From Callipepla californica brunnescens (taxonomy: Eukaryota > Chordata > Aves > Galliformes > Odontophoridae): 64,000 nt of DNA. A program made the position numbers and the translations under genes. Positions 9,933 to 22,690 of the stretch are shown here, one piece after another (positions within the stretch are counted from its first letter, which is position 1; the number at the start of each line of letters is the position of its first letter). The stretch lies in NCBI GenBank assembly GCA_023055505.1, contig JALIRH010000023.1:8500423-8564422 (forward strand), read 5' to 3'. A model generated the notes under the pieces. That model worked only from the letters and a program-made list of their open reading frames with translations, did no database searches and had not been told where the DNA came from.

Positions 9933-10170
9933 AGGAGGAGGCAGCCGCGCGCACGGGTGCACGATGGGCGCTGGAGTTCTTCGCGGCGAGATCACGTGCC
10001 CCGGAGCGACAGCCTGCGATTGGACGCGCTCCGGAGCGCGGAGGCGGGGTTGTGCTTCCCGCGCTGTGCCCTGGGCGCCATGTTTGTCACTGGCGTGGGG
10101 TTGTGCCCTCACCTGTGGGCGCTGCTGTGGGGACGGACGGCGTTGCAAGGAGGCGCGTTTGCAGCTTTTA

Positions 10171-13100
10171 TCTGAGTGTTTTAGGCACATTTTACTTCGA
10201 CGAGTAAAATCACGAAATACAGAACGAAACAAAACACCCTGCTGTTTCACGAAAAAGCAGAGTATCCGTCATCCCTCTGCCTGCGTTGTTCTGAACACGA
10301 CTTATTGTTCGTTCGCTTACTTTTCCCACAGGATTCGATCCTGGCGTTCTGCTGCTGAGCTGGTTGCACTGCAGCTCCCTGTGTGCATTCCTAGCAGGAA
10401 AACCGGTTCTGAGAATTAGAATAAGGAATACATAATCCCACTCTTGGAATTGAGAGCTTAGCCGAGTTATTAGTAATCCAGTCTTTATTTATTTATTCAT
10501 TGTCATAAGTCTCTCTTACAGGTTGTACCTGAGTATCATCAGGTGCTGGTTGTGGCTGTTCATTTTGTCCACAAGATCGTACAGACCTTGTGCTGCATCC
10601 ATTACAAACACAGATGGTGAAGTGCAGCCTAACGAGGTTGTAACAGCACAAAGGAGCCACTAAATTTAAATGGGCCTCTTTTTTTTTTTTTTTTTGTTTC
10701 AGTGCTTCTTTAGTCCTTGACTGTTTATTAGCAATATGAACCTTTAGTGTGCATCTTCCCCATTACTCTATTTAGTTGCTGTTTAGTTAGTTGTGCTTTA
10801 GATTTTTTTTTTCCTCTGTCTAGTTTTTAATTTTATGTACAAGGGTTTGCAATTCTTTTTGTTTTCTTTCCTTGCTAACTCTTTTGTTAGTATTTTGGAG
10901 AATACGTTCCTCTTTTTGCTAGCTTCCCTTGCTGCTTAGCTCAGCCAAGTCTCTTTTTACCCATTCCTGATTGTACTTTCTCATATGGTATTCTGCTTAC
11001 CCTTGGTGGTCATCATACCACTTACAGTTCCTGGTATTTTCCCCTTTTTAACATGTTCTTTTGTTATTATTGTTGTTTTTAGGCAGCTCTCTTCTGGCAG
11101 CAGGTTGTATGGTGTTTGTTGCTGCTGACTAGATGCTGAGTAGATGTGTTAAGATCAGAGAAGCACGGGAGCACCTCCAGCCATGAGATTTTTAGCAGAG
11201 CCCAAGACCCTTCATATTGCACAGGGCCAGGTACACAGTTCCTTTCTTTTCTTGTGATCTCCTAGGCAGCTAACGTACAAAAGCTATCATTAAAACTTTG
11301 TTCTCTACTTAGCATGACAAGTCTACTCAGGGATAATATTAGTCAGTTCAGTTGCAGTTCTTGTCCTAATGGTATTGTAATTTTTTTGGTGTAGGTCAGA
11401 TAATGTTGCCCTGCTTGCAGGGAGAGTGGTGACTCAGTGCTGCATTGCTGTTAGTGAACTTTGACCTTCCAGGCATACAAGTTTTGTGTTACTCAGTAAG
11501 CCCATTGTTGCAAAGATAGATACTAAGCAGTCTGTAGTAGAAAGTATTAGTCAGTCACTATCAGAGCCTAGCATATATGTTTGTCTTCCATATATATATT
11601 GAGTTGTGATAGTACAGTGTTATTTTACTTAATTCTGAGAGCTTTGTGATAAAGTTAGGTGGCGTTGTTTACTTTAAGGTTTATATTGGATATATCCACA
11701 CAGATTTGTGTGAGAAGTGACAAATGATTCTGTTTCTTGAATTCTGAATAACTGAAAAGTCTTCTATATGACTTCTACAGTTGCAAGCTTTTATTAGAAA
11801 CAGTACTGTAATCATGGAGCCGGTATCCTGCAAATCTTTTCTATGCAGGCATAAATCAGTGTGAATTTTCAGTAGGGGTTGTCTGTTTCAGAGCTGGTGA
11901 AGAAATTTGTACAGCTCTCTGTGTATACTTTCAAAATTCATACATGTAAATGAAGTACCTCAGCCCGTTAACAGGCTCTGGTAATGCTGTCCAGTCCAGG
12001 ATGTGAGAAAACCGTGCATGTAGAGTTTACAGTAATAGACTCAATTGCCTTTTTGGCAAAGAAAAGAGAGAAACTGCCTCTCAAATCATTAGAAGTATGA
12101 TGTATAGTAATTATAATGAAGATAATCAGGTGGCAGAATGGATTAATTGCCGTCACCTAGATAGCTAATGCTCCACTGGGTGCCTTTGTGAAAACAGTGT
12201 CTAACTCTCACACAAATGTAGGACTTGTAAAAGAAATTACTCAGTGAAATTTCCTCGCCTGTGAGGGAGAGTCAGAGCAGATGATTACCAGGGTACCTTC
12301 TGATTTTTAAATCTACAAAACTTTGAATCAAGTCTTTTAATCTCTATCCAGCTTTCTACATCTACAATTCTTTCCTTCTTTCAAGAAATCTATTAACATA
12401 ATTGCTTAGATTTTCAGGGTTATCTTCTTCATCTTGAATAATACATTGCGTGTTTCTGATTCTGAATGTGATTTGCTGATAGATTATTTCAGGTAATTCT
12501 TTCTTACCACTAGTCACTTTTCAACTCAAGAAACATTAATTTTCTTGAACTGTAAGGAAAAATGTAAGTAAGAAAAAACCCCAGGTATCTGAAGTGGATA
12601 ATTTTGAGTGCTTAACTTTAGTGATCTTGAAGAAAGAGGCATAGAAGCTTGTCGTGGCAGTCACAGATGTAATGATAGCGGTAAGGTGCAGGTCGTAATG
12701 TCTTTTTCACTCTTGTTTCAGGAGTGAATGAAACAGCTTTTATTCAGTACTGGAATGGTACGTGTTTAAACTGTATGCACTACATTAAAACATGTTAGTA
12801 CATACTGCCAGATTTTCAATAGTACTGCTGATGGAGTTCTCAGATTATAAAACAGCTGTTGTATGAGGCATATATGAAAATACTGGTTTTCTGTAGAATT
12901 TTTTTTTTATTGTCAAGATAGCCTATTTGTGACAAACTTGAAATTAGGAGTTGCTTCTCTGTGGTCAGGATGAATTACCACACTATTAAGCTCAAACTGA
13001 AGCAGTTATTAAATACCAGTTACAGAAGGGGAAAGACTGAGAATGAGCTGTAAGAGATGTTATGCAGCAGGTATTAGGTTTTTGGTTAATAGAAATATCT

Positions 13101-14164
13101 TTAAAGATAATAGTGTGATTTGCCATACAACATCTCACCCTAATTTTGTGACTGTAGAACTGTTCTCTTCACGATTTATATAATAATTTATAGTTAATAG
13201 TAATTTGGCTTATGCTATATGTAAGAGGCCTGTTTTTAGCAAAGTGAACATTCTGAAATTTAAATATATACATCAAAGATAAAATAAAATAATAGTATGT
13301 AGAGCATCCTAACATCTGTATTGTACATAATTAAAGTTGAAAACCTAGAAATGAAAAGAGGGAGACTTTTAAAAACTTCTTTCTTTACAAAGTTATTTTC
13401 TTTTTCTTCTGAAGAGCACACATTATTGGATAGTAAATTAGAATGGTAAGAGGAATTGTGTGGAAGTGGTTATAATTATGTTGTTAGTACTGGTAGTATA
13501 AGGATCTTCGTGGGAGAAGGTCACTGGGAGGAGTAGCATCTTTCATGATTTTATTGTGGGTATAGTTGTTAAGAGTAACTAAGGTTTGAGATGTGGAAGA
13601 TTTTTTTCAGATCTGAAACTAATGCATTAACTTCTGAAAATATATAAAGACAAATTAATTTTTGTAAGTCAGTTCACAGAATTTTTTTTTTTTTTTTTTT
13701 TTTGAGTATATCATTTCAGAGATCCGGTTCACTATGTAGCACTGTGTAAACTTGGGATATTTGGCATTGTTTTTGTGGAACTCACACACCAGTCTGGTTC
13801 AATGGCAGTGATTGCAATTCTTGTTGAGGTCTCAAGGTGTTTATTAGAGATTTTTGATGAAATTTTCCTGTACTTCATCCTTGACAAAAAAAATGTTCAG
13901 TATGTGCTTACTGCCATAAAGCAATGATATGAATAAGGTGTGATTAGGAATCGAAGAACATTTTTCGCTGCTAATAAAGGGATTATGAAAGACCAGTAAA
14001 GAGACAGGAACAGATTTTTGAGTTGAGTTTCTGATTGCAACTCTGCACATTCCATTTGAAAATGTATAAGTAATCTATTTATATAAACTAAAAATGGTCT
14101 TGCAAATGTAAGTTGGTAATTTTTTTATTGTCAGTCTTGAATCTCCAAGCTGTGCGGTGTGGTT
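10171..14164. other. Intergenic, upstream of COX7C
   Basis: AT-rich and free of CR1. A T-run lies at about 10679-10695. No spliced gene is recognised divergent from the COX7C promoter, though a non-coding divergent transcript cannot be excluded by reading alone. Confidence 0.65.
13682..13703 (+). repeat. Poly(T) run of 22
   Basis: Uninterrupted T22, simple repeat. Confidence 0.9.
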
Positions 14165-14942
14165 GACGTGCTTAATGGATAGGATGCCATCCAAAGAGGC
14201 CTGGACAATCTGGGCCCAGGAGAATCTAGTGAGGTTCAACAGAGCCAAGTGCAAGGTATTGCACCTGGGTTGAGGCAAACCCAATTATCAGTGCAAGTTG
14301 GAGGATGAAAGGATTAAGCACAGCCCTGCTGAAAAGGACTTAGAAGTAGTAGTGGATGGCAGGCTGGACACGAACCATCAGTGTAGCCTTGCAGCTCAGG
14401 AAACCAACTGTACCCTGGGCTGCATCCAAGTGGTGTGTCCGGCAGGTTGAGGGAGGTGATCCTCAGTACAGGACAGACGTGGACATGTTAGAGTGCGTCC
14501 AGAGGAGAGCCACAAAAATAATGCAAGGGATGGAATGCCTCTTCTATGAGGACAGTCTGAGAGCGCTGGGGCTATTCAATGTGGAGAAGAGAAGGCTCTG
14601 GAGATTCCTGAGAACAGCTTTTCAGTATCTAAAGAGAAATGGTGAAAAGGAAGGGGACAGACTCTGTAGCATGGTCTGTGGTGTCAGGACAAGGGTAAAT
14701 CTTTTCAAACTTAGGGGACGTTTAGATTGGATATAAGAGAAAGTCTTACAGTGAAGGTGGTGAGGTACTGGAGCTGGTTCCCTGTGGCAGTTGTGGAAGT
14801 TCTGTCTGTGGAGACATTTAAGGCCAGGCTGCAGGGATCTCTGAGCAGCCTGTTCTTGCTGTGGATGTCCCTGTTCATCGCAGGAGAGGTGGGCTAGATG
14901 ACATTTAAAGGTCCCTTCCAACTCTAGGGATTCTGTGATTCC
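14165..14942 (+). repeat. CR1 LINE, about 780 bp, end of ORF2 plus 3' tail
   Basis: Sense-orientation CR1 from the region just after the RT domain to the 3' tail (GGTCCCTTCCAACTCTAGGG then ATTCTGTGATTCC). One frame (14356-14736) still reads the conserved C-terminal CR1 ORF2 motifs LECVQRRATKIMQGME, FYEDSLRALGLF and FQYLKRN, but it is broken upstream and lacks the RT catalytic region. It is a dead 5'-truncated copy. A minus-strand open frame at 14622-14963 is its shadow. Confidence 0.93.
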
Positions 14943-15048
14943 GTCTTCAAATTCATTTATCAAAATGAAAAGGATGGCTGTGTTTTCTTTGCTGTTTTGA
15001 GCCTTGTGTTTAGTCAGTGTACAAGATGCATACAGTTATGCACCATCA

Positions 15049-15172
15049 GTTGGGTCAGATATTGCCAGCCATGCTGGGCTCTATGTGGCCTGTGGGCTGC
15101 AGGTTGGACGTGCCTGGACTAGATCAGGTTGGTTATGTTTTTCAGCCTTTGTGATTTTGTGATTCCATGATT
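15049..15172 (+). repeat. Possible CR1-like 3' tail
   Basis: The right end (TTTTCAGCCTTTGTGATTTTG, then GTGATTCCATGATT) resembles a CR1 tail in plus orientation. The left part (GGCCTGTGGGCTGCAGGTTGG) is not typical CR1 and resembles the 'ggcccgcgggctgcaggttgg' type block seen in some transposon consensus sequences. Family assignment is uncertain. Confidence 0.35.
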
Positions 15173-18100
15173 TTTAACTCATCTTGCAGAGAAGGAAATG
15201 GACAGAGGCTAAACTTAAAAATTCTGAAAATGTGTGCGGCAGTGTTAACTGTTACTCAGAATCTTGCTGTATGCTGAGCTTTTTCCACAGTGTGAGATGT
15301 GAATAATCACCTGCCACAGCTTTATGTGTATACATCATCAAAGGTGCTTTTGGCAATAGGAGACTATGTTTATTCTAATCTGGAGTGAAACTAACTGGAT
15401 TTAAAACTGCGTGAAGAATTGGAGAAGCTCATGGGTGAGGTTGGCAAGGATGTTACAATATCTGCCCTCATTGTGGAGACCCTTACAGTGTGAGGATGTA
15501 AGCCTCGTGGAAAGTGCATGGCCTGCTGAGAAGTGATCATGTCCTTCAGATGTTATTCAGCCTCCAGCAGATGCCAGCATACTCTTGCACTGAGAATAAG
15601 TCAGGACTGTATAAGGATAGAGGAGGCAGGTTGTTGTAGTTAGAAACTATTTTAGGCAGATAGCTGGGAGGGCTGCTTGGAAGCTTGCCTGCTGTAAAGG
15701 AAGTACAGTTAAGGAGATACCTAAGTTGATTATGTATGGAGGTAGAACTTAGCAGTTATGTACGGTGTGGGTGCTGATGACACAGGAAAGATGAGCACCT
15801 GGGGGACTGAACTCATGCGAATAGTCAGGAATCTGACTTTTCAGAGTCTTCATGATAGTATTTGAAGTACTGCTGCTGCTCTGAGTCCTGGCAGGCAGAG
15901 CTCTGATTTTGTTAGGCATGGATGAAATAATACTGTAGAGAGATTAAGGCAGATGGTTGTTAATTTGAATGGGAAGTCTGAAAACCTTGGTTGATCACAG
16001 CACATTATCCCTTGATATTTGAATTGATTACACAGGATTTTGTGAACACAATTTCAAAAAACAAACAAACAAACAAAAAAAAACGGAAGTGATGGTGAAA
16101 GAAGAAATAAGTTTTTTACTCTATGTAAAAAATATATGTGTCTTGAAGGGCTAAACTCCATCTATTTCTTATTTATTGGAGCAGAGAAATTACACCACTA
16201 TTTACTATTATTTTAAGAACTTTCAACACGCAGTCTCTGTACTGACGTGTTCAGAAACTTGTTAAGTACTCATAACCAATAGCTCTCTGTATTATTAACT
16301 TTCCTTAATAGCAGTAGATTGTTTGGCTGTTAAGCAAATATTGCTCTCATTTTTCTTGTTTATGTGTTGTCAGACTATAAATTCACTTGTGACGGTTTGT
16401 TCGCCAAAGCTTTTAATTTTGTGTTTTACAACAGGGCTTTGTTAAAAGAATAGTAGATGGTGTTTCTAAAATGTATTTTGAGATAACTTGAGAAGATACA
16501 TCACTGCTGAGAGGAGGTAAAATTATGTGATTTCAATTTTGACATCACTGAGGACTTGAGAAGTCTTTAATGTCTTAGTTCTCAGAGCACAGAGCTGGAG
16601 CTTCCATCAAAGCATACTTCTAAAAGTTCTCTTGATCTGCAGCGTTCTTTGAGGATTTGAGTAGGTTATCCACTGACAGTCTTAAGGAGAAGTAGTGAAC
16701 CAGTCAGCTTTTCATAGGGGCAAGTGCAGCACTTCTGACAACTTGTTGAAATACTCCGATTCTGTGTAGTGATGGTACTGTTTGGGCCGTGTGCTTGTTG
16801 TTAGCCTCTGTGCTGAGAGTCCTTTAGAAGACAAGGCTGGTGTGACTCTTACTAGCTGATGGTCTTACTTACTTATTAAATAAATAAATAAGTAGCTATT
16901 TGTGCATATATGTGTATGTTTGTATAGATCGTGTGTGTGAATGCAACATTTGTACCTATTTTAAAGAAAAGAGAAGCAACATTTACAATTATACCACACC
17001 ATTTAACATGAAATCCCAGAAGGGTTTTTTTCTTTTCTTTCCAGAGGCATTATTTCTTCCTCCTGTAATTATTACTCCTTAAACAATGTTTATTTCTCGT
17101 CTTTGATTCAGTTACTAGTGTCTCAGTTCAGTCAAGGTAATTAATTTATTTACTGGTGAGCTTTTCTGTCCCTCTGCTGACACGTTCACTTTTCATCTCT
17201 CCTCTAAACTTAAATTTTCAAGACTATATTTGTAATGCTGGCTATATTGAATATGTCACCTATATTTAAACATTATCAGGAAATCTTTTTAAAAATTGAG
17301 TGCAGTGTACAGCTATGCCCTCTACTTTATGCTTCATGTCATCAGTCCAGTTATTAGGTCACTTTGTATGTGAAATAAATAAAGAGCTAATACCTGCCAT
17401 AGCCCAGGTTTTATATATTTATAAAGAGCTGGCTACGATTGTGAAGGGACAAGTTGAATTTCAGACTTGTTGATGGATTTGCTGTGTAATTCAGGCAGTA
17501 GTGAATATTAACGTAAAATGAAACTATGCAGATCATCTTCATTAGAAGAACTAATGGGCTTTTTTTGCTAGGAGATCTGCAGTCAGTTGTTGATCAGAGG
17601 CAGGAAAATGTATTTCAGTGATCCTTCTTTCGTAGTGGGAATAAAGAAGATGTTGCTCTTAATTTAATTAGTACAATTGTGCTTTCAAAATATCTTCAAC
17701 TACGGTAGTTCCCTAAGTTTCCACAACAAGCTCCGTGAAAAGCTACAAGCAGTCCAGAGAGCCCTGATGTAGTCAGCTGGAGCTGGCACCTATCTTCTCA
17801 GAAACCTTCAGCCCCCACTACTGAAGAGTTGCCATGTAAACTCATGTATTTTTCCCTTTGTGCTTTAGACTGAACAAAGTAAACATTACCTTATAGTAGA
17901 AAGGCATCTTATTTCTGTGAAGATGAAAATGTGCGCAGTGTATTCCAGACTAAGTGTAGAAAAAAAATCTAGCTTACTTTCCAGAGAGTCTTTTGAATAA
18001 ATCAGAAACAGATGTGCAGCTACAAATTGTGGCAAAAACTTGCTTGCGAGATTCTTAATAGGAAAAACAACAAAAACAACAACAAGAAAACAGTTACTTG

Positions 18101-20221
18101 GCTCTTAAGCTGTGTTTACAGATTTGCATAAACTTGTCAGTTCCATTCTTGGGCTGTTGTAGAAGGGAAAACAGTCAGGAGAGTTCTCCTTCGAGGCTTC
18201 TGTGAATCAGGCTCTTGAACATGAATCTTGTGCTAAAAACTGGTTTGATTTGCTGGATGTCAGTAAATCTTTTACCTAATGTTGCAGGTGTCTGAAGGAA
18301 CATTGTTCTTCTGAAAGCTTTAGGGCTTAGACTTTTCTGCTTAAGTACTTTCCTTCTAAGGAAGTATGTATTGTTAAAAGTGTAACAGTCTCTGTGCTTA
18401 AACTTAATGTGGGTCTTTATTAAATATTGCACTACTTTGGTTCCTGAAATTACCGCCTTGTATTATGAAAATGCAAATTTGCCCTTCTTGGAATACTTAA
18501 ACTGAACTCTCTGTGCAGTCCGTTTGGCTCCTCATCAATCACCTGAAAGTGTGCCCATAAATGTTCTCCCGGTGTGAAAAGGCATTTTGTATCCCTCAGA
18601 GTATGGATTTAGTGTTAGAATACTAAATCTGGGAGAGACTGGGATATTTTGAGTATGAAACAGAGTGACATTCCACCAGCAAAAGGGAATGAGGACGCAA
18701 AGTGTGCTTTGTCTTCCTCTGAATCTGGCATGATTGTAGGTAAGGGTAGTGTTATAGTTCTAGTCAGTGTCTCCCTTTCTTTTCCCAGTTTGGAAGCCAG
18801 ACAGTTTCCTCAGTAAAATCTGTGATTTGTGGATTGTGAATGTGGCTGTAAGTGGAAACTGAAGCCTGAGCATTCATGACAGTACGGAAATTCTAATGTC
18901 TGAGTGTTATGTACTGAGACTGTGTCCAGCATCTTGCATGAAGTTTGTGTAGAATCAGGAATTCCAGAATCCCTGTTCAGAATTTCACTTGAGCAGATTT
19001 TCTTTTTAAAATCAGCTTAGTATTTGTTTCCAAGATTTGAAGGAAAATCCTCTCAAATATCTGAAGGAATACACCCTATAATTTAACTTAGATGGACTTC
19101 CTGTCATTTTTAATCTTCTGTGGCTCTAAGTTTTGTTGGATGCTTGATGTATTTGTCAAATACCATGAAAAGATTCTGTTGCTTGAAAAGTTACCTTTTT
19201 TCATGTCTCTTCTTTACCTCCTCTGAATAATTTGACGGTTTCAGCAGCTTGTTACTAGCATCACACTCTCTCCTTTAAAGCAGTTCATTTTGTCAATGAT
19301 GATTCAATATAAGGGAACTATTACAGACTACACATGGGGATTGTGGTGGAGGTTTTTTGAATGCTGCATGGAATTTCATCTCACAGTTGGAAATGTGACT
19401 TCTGACTAGAGTTACGTACTACTTGCTTGTGTTTTCATCAGAATGTAAGATGAATAATGTTTTCTTCTTGATAAACTATACACTCCGAAGCAGGTTGATA
19501 GTCCTTTAAACTCAACTGATTCCTACTATTCTTGTAGCATTTAGCCTTGTTAATTGAGCTAAACAGGTTGCCTTGCTGATTCCTCAGAATGGGGAACAGG
19601 GCCTGGAGACCCAAGTTGTGAGATTTTGGAGTGGGAATTCTGCTGGTTTTTGTTTTGGTAAGGGCAATTAAATTTCTCAGTAGATATTGTTGAATCATGC
19701 AAGGATGCCCAAAGCTGCGTTTCTGTGACAGAATTCAAAGACTTATTTGTCCACTTGTACTAATTTGGGCAAAGAGACATGTAAACTGCTGTTTCCCTGC
19801 AGTTGTTTTTTTCTTTTGTGTATAATATTGTTTGTTACTTTAAGTTCTCATGTCTAACTTCTTTGACACCAGAATCTCTTTCTTTTAAATCGTATGTGAA
19901 GTGTAGGATACAGGAGCTTCTTGTCTCTTGAGATTGAAGGTGTATTCCAAAAACTGTTCCTGCGTCTACATTACATTTCCTCTCCTAGCTCCCGTGGAAA
20001 CTACTTGCAAGTCACATGACTAGAGCTAAAATGTATTCTAGTTTTTGTCTTTTTCCCCAAATGCCAAGGCTGTTTTTAATCCTGTCTTGACAGCCCCTTT
20101 GAGTTGTTTTATCCCTTTATTTGTCAGCGTGCATAAGCAGCTGTCCCATACCAGTGACTCGGTGACTCTTCTAGAGGACACATCAGAACATACTCAGCTG
20201 AAGAAACAAAGTAAAGGCTTA
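15173..20221. other. Intergenic, no gene seen
   Basis: Contains an A/C-rich simple repeat at about 16055-16083, (TAAA)n at about 16877-16892 and an AAC-rich patch at about 18062-18090. Short frames only (longest about 86 codons). I see no conserved motif. Confidence 0.7.
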
Positions 20222-21748
20222 ATCACAGAATAGAATGATAGAACAGACAAGGTTGTAAAAGACTTCCAAGGTCATCCAGTCTAACCATCCGCCTTTCACC
20301 AGTATTTCCCTCTAAACCATATCTGTCAGTACAGTATCTGGACATTTCTTGAGCAGTTTGGTGACTCCACCACCTCTGTGGGCAGTCTGTTCCAGCACCT
20401 GTCCACTCTTTCAGAGAAGAAGTATTTGCTGACATCCGACCTGATCTCTCCTGGTGCTACTTGTCCTGTCACTAGTTACATGGGAGAAGAGGCCTACCTC
20501 CCTCTCTCCCCACCCATCACTACTTTAGGTGGTTGTAGGGAATGATAAGGTCTCCCATGAGCCTTCTCTTATCCTCTTATCCCTACTAAATAATCCCAAT
20601 TCAGTCACCACTCCTCATAAAGCTAGTGCTCCAGATCCCTCACTAGTTTTGCTGCTGAAAATGCTTCAGGACCTTGATGACTTTCCTGTAGTGCAGGGAC
20701 TGAAACAGAACACAGTACTGGGGGTGAAGCTTCACCAGGGCTGAATGCAGGGGAAGATCACTTTCCTGCTCCTTCTGGCAACACTATTTCTGATGCAAGC
20801 CAGATGCCATTGGCCTTCGTGGCACCTGGGCACACTGCTGGCTCATCTTCAACCAGACCGACCAATACCCCCAGATCTGTTTCCTACACACAGTCTTCCA
20901 GCCGCTCTGACCCAAGCCTGTAGTGTTGCCCTGGGGTTGTTGTGGCCTAAGTGTAGGACCTGGTACTTGGTCTTCTTGAATTTTGTCCCACTGGCCTCTG
21001 CCCAGCAGACCAGCCTGTTCAGATCCCTCTGTAGGACCTTCCTATCTCCAGATAGTGTTGATCAACACTTCCTGCTGACTTGTTGTCATCTGCAGACCTG
21101 TTGAGGGTGCACTCAATGCCCTCATCCGTGTCATCATTAAAGATTTCAAACAGGACCGGCCCAAATACCAGCCCCTGCAGAACACCACACAAGATGGGTT
21201 GCCAGCTGGATTTAATTCCATTAGTCACTACTCTCTTGGCCCCGCCATGCAGCCAGTTCTTTATCCAGCAAGGAATGTATCTTTCCAGGCCATGGGCCGC
21301 CAGCTTCTTCAGGAGAATACTGTGGGAGGCAGCATCAAAGGATTTCCTGAAGTCTAGGTAAATTACATTAACAGCCTTTCCCTCATTCACCAGGCAAATC
21401 ACTTGATCATAGAAGGAGATAAGGTTGATCAAGGAAAACTTTCCTTTCATGAACCCCTCCTGATTGTGTCTGATCCTCAAGTTGTCCCACACATGCTGTG
21501 TGATCTCCCTCAAGGTGATCTGTTCCATAACCTTTCCCGGCAGCGAGGTCAGGCTGACAGTCCGGTAATTCCTCAGATCCTCCTTACTACCCTTCCTGTA
21601 GATGGGAGTCACACTGGGAAGCCTCCAGTCATCTGGACTCCCTCGAATTGGCCAGGGATGCTGATAGATGATGGAAAGTTGCTTGGTGATCACCTCTGCC
21701 AGCTCTCTCAGTACCCTTGTGTGAATCCCATCCAAACCCATGGACTAG
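20222..21748 (-). repeat. CR1 LINE, about 1.5 kb, RT domain to 3' end, reversed
   Basis: The longest CR1 copy here. On the minus strand it runs from just before the RT domain ([17 protein letters not shown], at 21741) to the 3' tail at 20222. A 240-residue frame at 21741-21019 keeps RT motifs: [30 protein letters not shown] and [12 protein letters not shown]. The catalytic FADD box reads SADD (GAT GAC at 21090-21085), and several invariant residues are altered. The frame stops before the ORF2 C-terminus. It therefore cannot encode an active polymerase. The end at about 21748 is a 5' truncation. Plus-strand open frames at 20529-21918 are antisense shadows. Confidence 0.94.
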
Positions 21749-22404
21749 TGGCAGTCCAGTTGGAGCTGCATTCCAGTGGGTACTCTTTAATTTCAGTGGA
21801 ACACTCCTGCCTACCCAGTGGTGGAGTTGTTTTTGCAGTCAGGAGTGTAACTGTAAGGACACTCTGTGTCACTCAGGCAATTCTGCTGTGGCAGAAACTT
21901 GTACTTACACTGGTCTGAGTGATGGCTGCATATCTTCCTTCTGTCGATAACAAGACTTTGTGAAAAGGGATCTGGATAACAGGACCAACTATCCAGTGCT
22001 TTTACTGTATTCTTTTTAAATTTACTCTGCTTCTCAGTATTTCACTATTGTAAACTCTTTACTGCTATAGAAAACACTTCACCAGCTATTGAAAATCTGT
22101 GTGTTTTGTAAAATACAGCAATGTTATAACATTAGAGAGGAATAAACAAACAGATGAATTTCTTTTCTTAAGTATAGCTGACTCAAGTAAATTTCTTAGT
22201 TTTAAAATCAGCTTAAAATTTGATACTGGTATGTAGTAGGTCTCATGATTTTTATTTCTGTAAAGGTTTACTGAAATGCAAGATTAGAAAACTATTTTAA
22301 AGAGCATAGTAAATGGTTATTATCTTCTGGAGTACCAGGGGGTGTAATTTTAATAGAGTTTTGTCACGGCTTTTACCCTGCTTTTTATAGATCCCTAGGC
22401 TAGC
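21749..22404. other. Intergenic between two CR1 copies
   Basis: No gene-like sequence. One CTCF-like core (ACCAGGGGGTG, about 22335) is too weak to call. Confidence 0.65.
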
Positions 22405-22690
22405 TGTAGTTGGAGCGTGTCTCTGAAGACAATAGATTCCAGCCCCACTTCTCTAAAGCAGTGTGTTGAGGGTCATGCCTGTCAGATTTTTGAGTGTTTC
22501 AGTGGGTGGAGATACCATGTCTTCTCTGGGCAGTCCATTTCAATTTTCAATCTCCTTCACATTGAAGAGGTATTTTCCTTGCATTTAAGTGGAATTTTTC
22601 TGTATTTCCGTCTGTTCTGATTGTCTTCTATCGGGTCAGTGCATACCACAGAGTAGTTTTTGGCTTCTTTATACTCCAAGGAAGAACCTT
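22405..22690 (-). repeat. Old CR1 LINE fragment, reversed
   Basis: A diverged reverse CR1 recognised by the ordered blocks CCAGCCCCACTTCTCTAAAG, GGAGATACCATG, TCTCTGGGCAGTCC, TTCACATTGAAGAGGTATTTTC and AAGTGGAATTTTTCTGTATTTC. These correspond to the CR1 segment between the 3'UTR and the end of ORF2. The divergence is much higher than in the other copies, so this is an older subfamily. Confidence 0.65.

Larger units (their letters stand above)
7858..9935 (-). other. COX7C: COX7C gene span (three exons, two introns)
   Basis: This is the span of the only protein-coding gene I can support. Read on the minus strand, the order is promoter/5'UTR (about 9841-9935), exon 1, intron 1 (9013-9765), exon 2, intron 2 (7954-8866) and a non-coding exon 3. 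Exon 1 has a GT donor at 9765-9764. Intron 1 ends in a 15-T tract followed by AG at 9014-9013. Exon 2 probably ends at 8867 with GT at 8866-8865. Exon 3 is preceded by a pyrimidine-rich tract and AG at 7955-7954. The gene ends and transcription start are inferred from motifs, not from transcripts. Each intron carries a C/D snoRNA on the sense strand, so the gene doubles as a snoRNA host. The donor of exon 2 is the least certain boundary: a weaker alternative donor lies at 8825-8824. Confidence 0.93.
9400..10170. promoter_or_regulatory. CpG island spanning the COX7C start
   Basis: About 770 bp of strongly GC-rich, CpG-dense sequence, in sharp contrast with the AT-rich surroundings. It covers intron 1's first half, exon 1, the 5'UTR and about 250 bp upstream. 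The upstream side contains a CACGTG E-box (9993-9998), an inverted CCAAT box (ATTGG, 10019-10023), a 16-bp perfect palindrome CGCGCTCCGGAGCGCG (10025-10040), a GC box (GAGGCGGGGT, about 10041-10050) and a YY1-type GCCATGTT (10077-10084). A second, plus-strand start here is possible but no recognisable coding exon follows. The long open frames in this interval are products of high GC content. Confidence 0.85.

Noticed and set aside
9277..10419. A 380-codon plus-strand open frame, the longest in the window
   Set aside because: It runs antisense through COX7C exon 1, intron 1 and the snoRNA, is open because of high GC content, has Pro/Arg/Ser-biased low-information composition, and matches no family.
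20529..21950. Several plus-strand open frames of 71-171 codons
   Set aside because: They are antisense to the reversed CR1 ORF2, which explains the openness.
22333..22347. CTCF-like core ACCAGGGGGTG
   Set aside because: Only the centre of the motif matches; the flanks do not.
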